In this document: piece after piece, positions 9,991 through 19,791 of the stretch
Numbering within the stretch: the first letter of the stretch is position 1
Layout of the letters: each line of letters starts with the position of its first letter
DNA from: Nitzschia sp. pyKryTriq1
Lineage: Eukaryota > Bacillariophyta > Bacillariophyceae > Bacillariales > Bacillariaceae
DNA: 64,000 nt
NCBI GenBank assembly: GCA_956465555.1
Contig: OY101119.1
Span: forward strand, 2,528,629-2,592,628
Reading direction: 5' to 3'
The notes under the pieces: model-generated
What the model saw: the letters and a program-made list of their open reading frames with translations, nothing else
Database searches by the model: none
What the model was told of the DNA's origin: nothing
Made by a program: the position numbers and the translations under genes

Positions 9991-11912
9991 AGTATGGCTG
10001 GGGTGGTGGGACAAGGGCTAAATTTATCACATGCTCGCGCCAGCAAGACACGTAGAACACATTTTTCTAAAGCATCATAGACATGACTGAATCATCAACA
10101 AGAAGATCCAACTCCCTTTTGTTACTCCGCAATTAGTATGACAGTATCAACAAGAACCACAGCTAGCTCCTCCAGTAATTATAAGCGGATCACGTTTTCT
10201 GCTAATGTACTGTTGGCTGCTTTGCGAACGATTACTACTCCATTGTCGCGATTATTACGTCGTCAACAAACAAGATCTTTGGTTTGTCTTTGAATTCACA
10301 CAAACTACTAGTCCTAGCGTTCCATGGCTCTCTTTTCTTTCTCAGAGATCCCCTTTGCTGCTCGTATAGCTCTACCGCTACCGGTAGCTCGTAACCTTCT
10401 CTATAGTAGAGAGAGAGCACCATTCTCTACCGTACAAGTACCAGGTACCCTCACTCTCTCTCTCTCTCTCGTAGAGACCGTGTCTACAGACGCTCAAGTA
10501 GAGTAGAAAGGGCGAGAATAGTTCATTGAAGTCGCACTAGTCGTTTAGTGCTGTCGTCGGTTAGACGGGCTCCCCCACTCACAATTTTCGGCGTTACTCG
10601 GCTTAGTCGATTGGATTGTTTGTGCGTGTGGTGTTGATGCCTGGAGTGAGTCAGGAGCACAATCCGCATCTCTCGGTCAGTCATGCATGCATGAAAGATT
10701 CATGATGCTTTTTGACAACCCGCCGAGAATTGTGATGTTCCGAGCATCATCTGACACTTTCTCGACTTTCCTGCATCTCTGCCGCCAACCATCCACAATC
10801 TGAGCTCAAGGTTATACCGTTTGGCATTCGCAAAGTATATGGAACAACATAATATTGTCGTCCTGCGAGGGTGATATTATCTTTTCGACTTGCTGTTTCT
10901 TGGCAAATAAATCTCGGTGGCAAAAAGAAAGGAGCGGGAAAAAGTAGTGCTGGTACGTTCGCAAAATGCATGGTTCAGAATCAAGTTCCATTCCACAGTT
11001 TTCGTTGAGGGAAATACTGAGGCTTTGCAAGTGACGCGACTATAAAACCAACGAGGGCCCCCTCGTTGCTTTTATACTTTGTCCATTTTCTTACACCCGG
11101 CTTCTTCCTCCGCTGTTGAATTCGCCCTTGTTGCTGCTTGCAGGAGGTTTCGTTCACCTGAAAACCCCAGTCAATTCTTTTCGAAAAAGGTAAGCAAATA
11201 GCGTCAATGCAATATTATATGCTTCTCGATCATTGATGGTCTCTCGGTCCTCTGATCATGGTGGTCGTCGTCGTCGTCGTGTAGTGTCGTCGATCATCAT
11301 CATCATCATCTTCTTCTTCTTCTATCGTTCTCGTTTTCATTCTTTTCGGGTCGTGCTTTTGGTCGCCATCCCGCACGTTGTCGACGTGTTCCGGTCGTAG
11401 AAGTCAAGTCCAGTTCAGTATTACATGTACGTTGTCGCGCGTGACGACTGACGACGTCCTCTCCATGACCTGATCAACCAATCAGAACCCTTCGATGCGC
11501 CATCCAATCGGAATTCTCACTCCGGCATACAAAAGCTCGCCAAAATTAAAATGATGAATTCGCCACGGATCTCCCGTTATTTTTGGTCATATATTGCGTT
11601 TATTCCGAATCTTCTTCCTATCATTTGCTTTTCTGTTCCCTCAATGCTTGTCTTGACAATTTTTTAGGTCAATTTTCTATTCTAAAAATCAGATTTTCTT
11701 TCAAAAGGTGTGCGCCAAAATCGCTTGCGACTTGGCTCTCTCGTCTTCGCTTCAACGCAAACACTCTCTCGCTCGCTCAGCTTCCGTCCTCTAAAGCGAA
11801 AAAACAACAACGCGCGGCCTACGGTATTTTCGCCTCCTTGCACAAAGTCGAAGATCGGCACGAGCAAGAACAACGCACAACACAAAACACAAGAAACACC
11901 AGCATAAGGATC
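9991..11912. other. Long gap: microsatellites, palindrome, probable leader intron
   Basis: No coding gene is recognised in 1.9 kb. It contains CT/GA runs (about 10400-10470) mixed with GTAC words, GTC and CAT/CTT triplet runs (about 11262-11325), and the TATA palindrome at 11041-11076. A plausible 5' UTR intron lies between an AAAAAG|GTAAGC donor near 11189 and a TTTTTTAG acceptor near 11668, which would place transcription of the 11913 gene from near 11070. Confidence 0.5.
11041..11076. promoter_or_regulatory. TATA-ended near-perfect palindrome
   Basis: A 36-bp inverted repeat that starts with TATAAAA and ends with TTTTATA around a CAACGAGGG/CCCTCGTTG core. The only mismatches are a C/C pair eight bases in from each end and the central pair. 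It places a TATA box on both strands about 110 bp upstream of the putative leader-intron donor. Promoter role for the downstream gene at 11913 is inferred from position. Confidence 0.45.
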
Positions 11913-13037
11913 ATGGCCTCTCTCGAAAAGGCAGCTCCAGCAGGGCGCCGAAAGATGACGAGTGGTTCCAATGCTAATGCCAAAAGCTCTATGAGACGGA
12001 GACGGTCCTCTTCCTCCCTCGATGAGACGCCGACGAGTCCGCACCGGCAGGCCTTGAAACGCCAGACCACGCCCGAGATGGAAATGATCGAGAAAGGGAG
12101 GGCTGCTGAGAATATCTCCATGTTCGATGTGGTGTTTCCCTCTTCCAGTTCTCAAGTATTTCTAGTAGATGAAGATGATGATGACCTTGCATCTCGTGAA
12201 ACATCTGGCCTTGTCGATACCGATGTTTCGGTTGGCGAGGAGTCGTCTACAAACTCCAGCAAGGATGTGGACGAATACATGGCAAGAAGAGAAATGACCC
12301 CTCTTCAGGAGCGGATGAATGCAATCACCGTCATTCCTGGAGCATTCTACTGCTTTCTTTTGTTGCTTTCAGGAGCATGGCTCGACCCGGCTCTTGTGGA
12401 CGAAACGATGCAGAATGATAATATGGCAACAATGGATGACTCCAAGTGCTTGTCTTCTGGTTGGCTTCCTCATTTGCATGCTCTCCCACCCTTGCCAGTC
12501 ATTGCTGCTGCGTTTGGTATTGTGTGTCACGCACCATTCTCGTTCATCTACCACTGGAGTTACGCACATCGCCTACCTGCTGGCATTGCGCGAACCAACC
12601 ACTGGAGCCGTCGCATGGATCAAGCTATGATTCACTTTTGCTCGGCTTCCATGGCGTACGCCACCTCGGGTCGTCTAGACTTTTTATTTGCCAACCTCCT
12701 GTTCAACGCCGATTGCATGTATCGGCAGTTTAAGAAGCAAGTCCGACCAAGACGGAACCAAATTCGCATTGCTATATCCGTGGTTGCATACACTATTCCA
12801 ATCCTTCGACGAGGAGACTGGGAACTATTTGGCACACTCTGGGTCATTTTTGCCGCAAGCTTTGCCTTGTTTCTCCTCTACCCAATTGGTGGATGGTCAC
12901 ATTGCGCATTCCATTTGACGATTGCCCTTGTGCCTCCCCTGCTCATGGACGCCGCGATTGATTTGCCCGCGAGTCAAGAACAACTTCAAGTTGCCGCTCA
13001 ATGTGCGGCTCTGGCTAAGCAAGCCATTGATTCGTAG
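11913..13037 (+). CDS. Seven-helix membrane protein, CREST-superfamily candidate
   Basis: Encodes 374 aa from the ATG at 11913; the frame is open upstream but that part is compositionally unlike coding. The N-terminal 120 residues are Ser/Arg/Asp-rich and disordered, followed by about seven hydrophobic segments. The helices carry an S-x3-H signature (SFIYH) in the second, an Asp (RRMDQAMIHF) in the third, and H-x3-H (SHCAFH) in the last. That order is the signature of the CREST superfamily (alkaline ceramidases, PAQR receptors, Per1/PGAP3), which are thought to be metal-dependent membrane hydrolases. Assignment rests on motif order and spacing only; the family member cannot be named. It likely sits in an endomembrane. 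Confidence 0.7.
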   Translation: MASLEKAAPAGRRKMTSGSNANAKSSMRRRRSSSSLDETPTSPHRQALKRQTTPEMEMIEKGRAAENISMFDVVFPSSSSQVFLVDEDDDDLASRETSGLVDTDVSVGEESSTNSSKDVDEYMARREMTPLQERMNAITVIPGAFYCFLLLLSGAWLDPALVDETMQNDNMATMDDSKCLSSGWLPHLHALPPLPVIAAAFGIVCHAPFSFIYHWSYAHRLPAGIARTNHWSRRMDQAMIHFCSASMAYATSGRLDFLFANLLFNADCMYRQFKKQVRPRRNQIRIAISVVAYTIPILRRGDWELFGTLWVIFAASFALFLLYPIGGWSHCAFHLTIALVPPLLMDAAIDLPASQEQLQVAAQCAALAKQAIDS

Positions 13038-13609
13038 CGACCATGCACGTAATCATATCATCAATCCAGTCAGCCCACGATGTAACACAATGCTTGCATT
13101 GGCAGTGGTTCGGTGATGCGTATCCGCCTTGAAGAGTTTCAAATAGAACTATAGCAGCAGCTACGTTTTTGGTTGCAATCTCATGAAACGTGATCTCCCA
13201 TGTTTTTCACTGCGAGTAGTAAAGCATATCGTAGTACTGGTACCAGGTACTTGCATTCCTGTTCGCACTGCTGCTCGCTTACATCGCACTTTTCTTGGTT
13301 GCCCTCCTCCGTCCATCTCCTCTCCACTCGGCGCACATAGTCTAGCGTAGACTTCGACGATCAAAACGCCTCGAAAGCGCCCCCCAAAAGTGCGTGCGCA
13401 AGACATCACGCACCATGAGGTCGGTGACGAGATCAGAAACTTTACGTCGTAAGTCGAAAGATTCTCAGGGTTTCTATACACTCCTTTCTCTCTACTGCTA
13501 GCCGGAGACATTACGAAATACCAATACTACTTCTCGCCCCTTCTTCAGTATCATAGGACATTATTTGATGTAGGTCAACATACAGTACAGTTGTGAAGAA
13601 GAAAAAATA

Positions 13610-16553
13610 ATGGACTCCGAACTGGATGCTTCCGCGCGACGGGCGGCGTCGTCGCTATTGACTCGGGCTGTCAGTTTCAAGGAAGGAGCGGCGGATCCTG
13701 CACCTTTCTCGCCATCAGGTGGGGAAGAAATGGGGACGATGTACGAGTACTCGTACCCACATCCGAGAGGAGTTTTTGTTCGAAGACCAAGTGTTCCTTT
13801 TGATCCGACCACTGCCATGAATCGACTGGTGTCTGGTATGGTGGGTGGTGTGCCGCCATCATCATTGCACACGGATTCTTCGACGGCGGATAATGAAACA
13901 ATGGCCTCCAATTTTTCGAGTTCTTCGTTTGTTAGTAGTGACGAGCAACCACACGCCACCAAACGGACACGGCAGCGAAAACGAAAAGACAAAAAAGGAC
14001 GACTCATGAGAGGCCTAGGCCAGATACCAGCCATCGCTCTCATTGCAATTTTCCACTTGATGATTGGCATCCCTTTTGGTGTCAGCTATTTTCCCATGTC
14101 TTGGAGTCCGTACGTCCAGGAAGCAACTGAGGAAGCGGGTCCTTTTCCTTTGCCTGGGAAAGAAGCTTTGGGAATACGAATGTTCCTCTTTTCTACTATT
14201 GTAGGACAGATTGTTTTCACGTGGATGAGTGGGTTCAGCAATCCGATTGGACTTCAGATGGTGGAAAATGTGCCCTTTTGTCACGAGCTTGCGAATATCG
14301 TCATTCAACGTCAAGGATACGGAGTAGATGCTATATCAACATTGCTTGTCATGTTTGGTCTTTCCTCTATTGTTGTGGGAACGATATTTTACGTATTGGG
14401 CAAGCACAACCTTGGTCGAGTGATCTACTTTTTTCCTACGCACGTTTTAATCGGCTGTATTGGTGGCATTGGAGTCTTTCTTGCCAAAACGGGCCTTGAA
14501 GTAACCATGGCAAACGTCTTTTCTGTGAAGAATATCGTAGAGTCGTGGGTTGTGGTCTGGGTCGTTTTTGCTTTCGAAATTGTACTGAGAGTCTTGGACA
14601 GGGTGCTAAGAGATGATAAACAGCCAATGTATTCTCTCCTTGCACCGATCTACTTTTGCATGATTACGCCAGTCTTCTACTTAGGCCTGAAGATCGCTGG
14701 GATCTCTATCAATCGAGCCAATGATATGGGTTTCTTCTTCCCTCCTTTGGACGATTCTTCTTCTTCGTCTGATGGCGGCATCTCTTCGATGTGGTTCGAC
14801 AGCCATACTTGGGATATGTGGACAGTGATCGATATCCCTACTGTCTCCTGGCCAGCCGTTCGGGACTCACTACCGACGTTGTTGGCACTATCCCTGTTTT
14901 CTCTGGTGAGTCATCTTGGTGTGTGGATTCGCATTCTGCTTGTTTCGGGCTTTCTCATCCTTAAGTTGCCGCCTTCAGATTCATGTTCCGATCAATATTC
15001 CAGCCTTTGCACTATCTTCAAACACAGAGGTAGATATGAACAAAGAATTGGTTGCTCATGGTTATTCCAACATGATTGCTGGTCTCCTGGGCGGACTGCA
15101 AAACTACATGGCGTATACTCAATCGGTTCTCTATGCCAAGTCGGGTGGTAAAGGCAAACCCTCTGGATTTGCAGTGGCCGCAGCTACCGGGGTCTTATTC
15201 TTCGTCGGACCAGCGATTGCCGCCTATATCCCACGATGCATGGCTGGGACATTGTTGCTCCACGTTGGGCTGGATCTGTGGTTGGAGGGTGTCTGGGATT
15301 CGTATGGAAAGTTTGACCTTCTGGAGTACAGTGGCATCCTCCTCATTATTTTTGTCATGACTCTGTATGGCATGGAGGCTGCAATGATGGCAGGTGTGAT
15401 GGCAGCAGTGTCCACCTATGCTGTACAAAGTGTTGCCTATCTGAGTCCCATTCGTGGATCCATGTCAGCCACCACTCTGCGATCCAGCCAAGTCAACCGC
15501 AGTCCGAAAGCGTATTCGATCCTGAACTCACCCGTGGAGGGGCGAAGCCGCATTCTGGTGATTCAACTTCAAGGTCATTTGTTCTTTGGTAACATGGCCA
15601 ATTTCACGGATAATATGCATCAACTTGTCCAGGGAGATGACAAGCAAAATCAACTACCACCCGTTGTAGTCGTAGTGGATTGCTCATTAGTTTTGGGCAT
15701 CGATTCATCTGCTGCCCAAGCCATCGCCAAACTCAAGGATACGTTGCTGAAGAACCATGAGATTGAATTGTTCATATTTGTTGCAGGATCTGCCAGAGGT
15801 TTCCCTACGGAGTTTCCACTCACCGATAGGTTGTCGACAGCTCACCATCCCATGGCTGTCATCGCAGAAGAAAACGATCTTCTCGATGAGACGACATCAC
15901 TTCTTCAAGACGAAGAGACGCGACCAGTGACGGAGAATAGGTATCGTGGGAGCCGGGTCTTGAATACATTAGACGAAGCGCTGGCATATGCAGAGGATGC
16001 TCTGATCTCTCTAGTAGATCGGTCGCTAGTGGAAGAGGACGCAGCGGAACTTCTTAAGTCCGTCAGTCGATTTTTGTCCGGGTCCGATGGCGAGGAAGAA
16101 AAGGCTCTTGTGACCGCGTACTTGAGAAAGATTTGTTCCGTAGCTATCCCCGATGAAGACATCGCTGTTTTATTCGCCCTTTTCGAACGAGAAGTGTACA
16201 ACAATGGAGACTATTTGTGGCGTCAGCACTCGGAGAGCGACTGTGCCAAGTTACTGGTGTCAGGATTGTTGATGGCCGAGCTTGAGAATGAGGCTGGAAC
16301 GACCGAATGTATCTTTCCGGGCACTTTGATCGGCGAAGTTGGCTTGGTCGACGGAGACGCGAGGATGAGCTCCGTGAAATGTACATCGGACGAGACAATC
16401 CTTTACAGTCTGAGCCGGGAAGCCTTTGACCATCTGGTCGCCACCAATCCACGAATTGCACGCTATATTGATCTGATGTGTATCCGATACCTTGCGTTGC
16501 GAGTTCAACATGTTAGCAACCGCATCTTTGAAACCCGATGCCTTCCAATTTGA
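13610..16553 (+). CDS. SulP anion transporter with STAS and cNMP-binding domains
   Basis: Two exons, 13610-14905 and 14979-16553, joined in phase 0 across a 73-bp GTGAGT...TTCAG intron, giving 956 aa. A charged N-terminal 140 residues is followed by a SulP/SLC26 transmembrane region (about 145-600). The stretch that opens exon 2, HVPINIPAFALSSNTEVDMN followed by KELVAHGYSN, is characteristic of the fungal Vsb1/SPAC24H6.11c-like subgroup. A STAS domain lies about 625-735 (LVIQLQGHLFFGN, VVDCSLVLGIDSSAAQAI). The C-terminal 150 residues form a cyclic-nucleotide-binding-like jelly roll (NGDYLWRQ, GEVGLVDGDARMSSV). Yeast Vsb1 acts in vacuolar arginine import, so sulfate transport should not be assumed. 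It ends 29 bp from the convergent gene. Confidence 0.92.
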
Positions 16554-16582
16554 AAAACAAGCAAATCCATTCCTTCTCACCC

Positions 16583-18238
16583 CTAAAAGAGCGGAAACTT
16601 GGGCATTTCTCGGTCGCGCTCCAGCGCTGCCCGCTTGATGCCTTGCCATGCTAGCCAGCCTTGCAGGTAGTTGATGCCTAATGCGATAGCCCGAGACGCG
16701 ATCTTTTTGGCCCATGGCGGGAGTCGTCGTCGCTTGGGTGCCAAATCTTCCAGATCATCCTCGTCAAATGCAAGGCTTTGTTCATCCTTGCGAAGTTGTG
16801 TTGCTTCCAGCATATCTTGAACCAGCCCTTGCAAGGCACTGATTGAATCGAAAGAAGCAATATTCGCCAATGGGCCGTCAGCCTGACACAGAGAGGGTAC
16901 GGCATGTTGCGCAGCGGTTTGAAAGCCTTGGGTCATGTGTTCTGCCTCGGCTGCCCAGACAGCTTCCTTCTCCTCTTGTTCGAGTGACAGTTCATAGCGC
17001 CGGCCATAGTAATCTCGTAGTGACTGCAATTGATCCTTGTACAACTGATTCACTTCCAATACTAAACGCCTCATAAATCCCGTTCTGACATTGGGAGGGC
17101 ATTGTTCGAGTTCTCGGTAGGCCTCTTCTAAAATCGCACTAGCCACACTTCCAAAGTCCAATAACGGCATTGCATTCTTGGTTGCTTGACTTTCTAACTG
17201 TACTTCTTGCATTTTGGACTCGAGGTCCGCCAACTTTCCTTGAGCATCTTGCAAGACCTTTTGAATGCGATCTTGTGGGTCTTCCAATGGACGTTCCTTT
17301 GTATTATGCCGTTTGGGTGCCTGAAAAATGGCAGCAGAAGGTGTGGGCACAGTTTGTAGTGCGAAAAAGAATGCAGAATCATCACCAGCATTGCCCATCC
17401 CATCTATCGAGGTCCCACCACTGAATCTGTAAACTTGTTGCACCAGTCTGGCAAATACTTGAGAATTATCCTCATAGGGAATCAACGTTCTGATTACCGA
17501 CCCAGACAAGCCATCCTCGTCACTCAAAAAGCAAAGGCTCCCGGTCTGCCATTGCAGTTTCAAATTTTGCGGGGTCAGAACGTCAAAGGTCTCCCAGAAG
17601 GTGGGTGTGATCGATCGAAGACGCTGTTGGACAACCTCTTGGACCCACCAAGAGTCATCGGCGCAATCTGATACCACCACTAGTCGTTTCTTGCGGGGCA
17701 AACGGTTCACATCTGCGGCATACGCAATTCCCAAGAGCCGTTCCGAAACTTCCTCCAACAACGAAAGGGCTTGATCGTTGTTGATGGTGTCCGACGAAGG
17801 GACCACGACGACAATGACATCCGATAAAAGCCCTAGAGAAGTCATCATTTTGGTATCTTGAGGAAGTCTGGGTATCCGAAAGAGAGGATGATTATTCTTC
17901 TGCTCAGTGGTCTTTGCTCCCAACAGAACCGCGGAAAAAGGAGTAGCATCATCCCCTACCAGCCAGGACAACCGAGGCGATGGAGAAAGGTTCTCCTCGA
18001 CTACTCCCAACTGGAACACTGCTACCACTGAATGTGCTGAGGTACTTGGCGACGCGGCTTCGGCACCACCACGGAGTGTTGGCGACCATGCTACTGTCGT
18101 AATCTTTGATCCAGCCGTCCAACTACCCGTAACGCCCGTAGAGCTCTCGACGAAGGTGATGGCCCACAACGATAATGACACGGAGAAAACCCACGAAAGG
18201 GGCAAGCGCCAAAAGGGACGATGCATTTCCTTTTTCAT
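16583..18238 (-). CDS. Secretory-pathway protein of unknown function
   Basis: A 551-aa protein starting with a strong hydrophobic leader (LSWVFSVSLSLWAITFV), so it enters the ER. No Phe-led plastid motif follows. An alpha/beta segment contains DVIVVVVPSSD, KKRLVVVSDCADDSWWVQE and LCFLSDEDG. This resembles the later beta strands of dynamin-like GTPases (atlastin/Sey1/GBP), but no P-loop is present and similarity is weak. A coiled-coil region lies about 330-470 with REL and EEKE repeats. The C-terminus has a basic KRRRLPPWAKKIASRA stretch and a short hydrophobic helix, possibly a membrane anchor. Function is not recognised; a degenerate GTPase fold is a guess. Confidence 0.85.
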   Translation of the reverse strand: MKKEMHRPFWRLPLSWVFSVSLSLWAITFVESSTGVTGSWTAGSKITTVAWSPTLRGGAEAASPSTSAHSVVAVFQLGVVEENLSPSPRLSWLVGDDATPFSAVLLGAKTTEQKNNHPLFRIPRLPQDTKMMTSLGLLSDVIVVVVPSSDTINNDQALSLLEEVSERLLGIAYAADVNRLPRKKRLVVVSDCADDSWWVQEVVQQRLRSITPTFWETFDVLTPQNLKLQWQTGSLCFLSDEDGLSGSVIRTLIPYEDNSQVFARLVQQVYRFSGGTSIDGMGNAGDDSAFFFALQTVPTPSAAIFQAPKRHNTKERPLEDPQDRIQKVLQDAQGKLADLESKMQEVQLESQATKNAMPLLDFGSVASAILEEAYRELEQCPPNVRTGFMRRLVLEVNQLYKDQLQSLRDYYGRRYELSLEQEEKEAVWAAEAEHMTQGFQTAAQHAVPSLCQADGPLANIASFDSISALQGLVQDMLEATQLRKDEQSLAFDEDDLEDLAPKRRRLPPWAKKIASRAIALGINYLQGWLAWQGIKRAALERDREMPKFPLF

Positions 18239-18685
18239 TCAGCTGCTGAGGATCAACTCTGAGGATGGTATACGGGAGTGGTTGTGTCAGCAGCCCGCAA
18301 AACTCAGCAGTTCCTTTTGTTGCTTTGAGCGACGTATGGTCTTTTTTTTTGCGGGGCTCGTGGCCATCGTCGCTCGAGATTTTTCCAGATGAGAGATGCC
18401 GGCCAGCAGATTTTGAGCATCAAATCCTTTCTTTGACTAAGTGGACCGGACACGCATCTTTTTGGTCCAGGTAGTCAACTAGCTGGAGACTGCCTGCTGA
18501 GCTGCGAGAAATGAGATGCGAGAAAGCAAGGAAGCACGCACACGTCACACATTTTTTTGAACATCGACCATGACGCTCGCAGTGTCTCCTCTTATTCTCT
18601 GGACATCCCATCGCAGCCACCAGCAGGGGCCGCAGGATCATTCATATTCGCCCTTGCAGTGACCTGTCGCCATTTCATTGCAAGA
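18239..18685. promoter_or_regulatory. Shared divergent promoter region
   Basis: About 450 bp between two divergently transcribed genes (the secretory protein and the mitochondrial carrier). It includes a T8 run near 18343. No gene is seen and no specific element was recognised. Confidence 0.4.
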
Positions 18686-19720
18686 ATGAAACGTTCTCGG
18701 ACCGGCACCTCTGATGATTCGAAGACGAAGAACGATGAGAAGCCACCGTCATCATCACAGCATCATGTTCCACCAAAGATACCCAAATGGCAAGATGCCT
18801 TGGCAGGAGCCACGGCAGGAGCATTTAGTAAGACGGCCATGGCTCCCGTCGAACGCGTCAAGCTATTAATGCAACTAGAAGGCTCTGTGAATGGAACGAA
18901 TTTTTCAGGACACGGCCCATGGAAGGTGGCAATGCATATTTACCACTCGGAAGGGATTCTTGCGTTTTGGAGAGGGAATTGGCCGAACGTCCTGCGAACT
19001 GCCGGACAAGCGGCCCTCAACTTTAGCCTTATGGACTATTACAAATCAGTGGCGTCATCCCCGATCGTGGAAGCTGCCATGATTTCAAGACAGGGGACTT
19101 CGACTACCACAACGACAGAGGAAGAACTGCACCGACGACGGCAGCTTGTGGTCTCTTTTGTTTCGGGAGGTCTCGCGGGAGCCACATCGACGACAGCCTT
19201 GTATCCCACAGAATTTCTAAGAACACGACTAGCCATGGATCAAGGACGATCTCTAGAAACTCGAGAGTATCGAAGTATGAGAGATTGCATTGTCAAGACG
19301 GTTCGGACTGACGGAATTTTTGGTGTGTATCATGGATATGGGATCGCTCTATGGGGAAGTGTATTATATCGGCTTTTGTACCTTGGAGGGTACGATGTTA
19401 TCAAAAATGAATTGGCGAGATACCAAGATGGATCAAAGCCATCGATTTCTATTGGAGAGAGGCTTGTGATAGCTCAAGGAGTGTCGCTGTTTGCTGGGAC
19501 ACTATGTTATCCAATCGATAGCGTGCGAAGGCGATTGATGATGCAAGCTGGCAAAACTGCAGGGCAACGCGTGTACTGGGGTACGGTGCACTGTTTTCAA
19601 GAAGTTTGGTCCAAAGAAGGGCTTAGAGGTTTTTATCTGGGATTGACACCCAATCTCGTTCGCTCTATCGGTGGTGCACTTATGCTTGTGGCCTACGATA
19701 CCATGAAAACGGTTATTTAG
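18686..19720 (+). CDS. Mitochondrial carrier, ADP/ATP-translocase-like
   Basis: Encodes 344 aa from the ATG at 18686 (MKRSRTG); an open frame extends 43 codons upstream but is dispensable. Three mitochondrial-carrier repeats are visible with signatures APVERVKLLMQ, YPTEFLRTRLAMD and YPIDSVRRRLMMQ. All three closely match ADP/ATP carriers, whose hallmark in repeat 3 is RRRMMM; here the first Met of that triplet is Leu. A Thr/Glu-rich insert (GTSTTTTTEEEL) separates repeats 1 and 2, and the N-terminal 40 residues are charged. It should exchange adenine nucleotides or a related substrate across the inner mitochondrial membrane, with substrate uncertain because of the changed hallmark. It ends 71 bp from the convergent UFD1-like gene. 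Confidence 0.9.
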   Translation: MKRSRTGTSDDSKTKNDEKPPSSSQHHVPPKIPKWQDALAGATAGAFSKTAMAPVERVKLLMQLEGSVNGTNFSGHGPWKVAMHIYHSEGILAFWRGNWPNVLRTAGQAALNFSLMDYYKSVASSPIVEAAMISRQGTSTTTTTEEELHRRRQLVVSFVSGGLAGATSTTALYPTEFLRTRLAMDQGRSLETREYRSMRDCIVKTVRTDGIFGVYHGYGIALWGSVLYRLLYLGGYDVIKNELARYQDGSKPSISIGERLVIAQGVSLFAGTLCYPIDSVRRRLMMQAGKTAGQRVYWGTVHCFQEVWSKEGLRGFYLGLTPNLVRSIGGALMLVAYDTMKTVI

Positions 19721-19791
19721 TGCCTAGTAGGTAAACGAAACAGATAGTCCGAGTCTCAGGTCTTGAACTTCTACATTCTAGATTATATCAT

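Noticed and set aside
11583-11912. Upstream extension of the CREST-like protein
   Set aside because: Composition is unlike protein coding, contains a probable splice acceptor, and no ATG is needed there.
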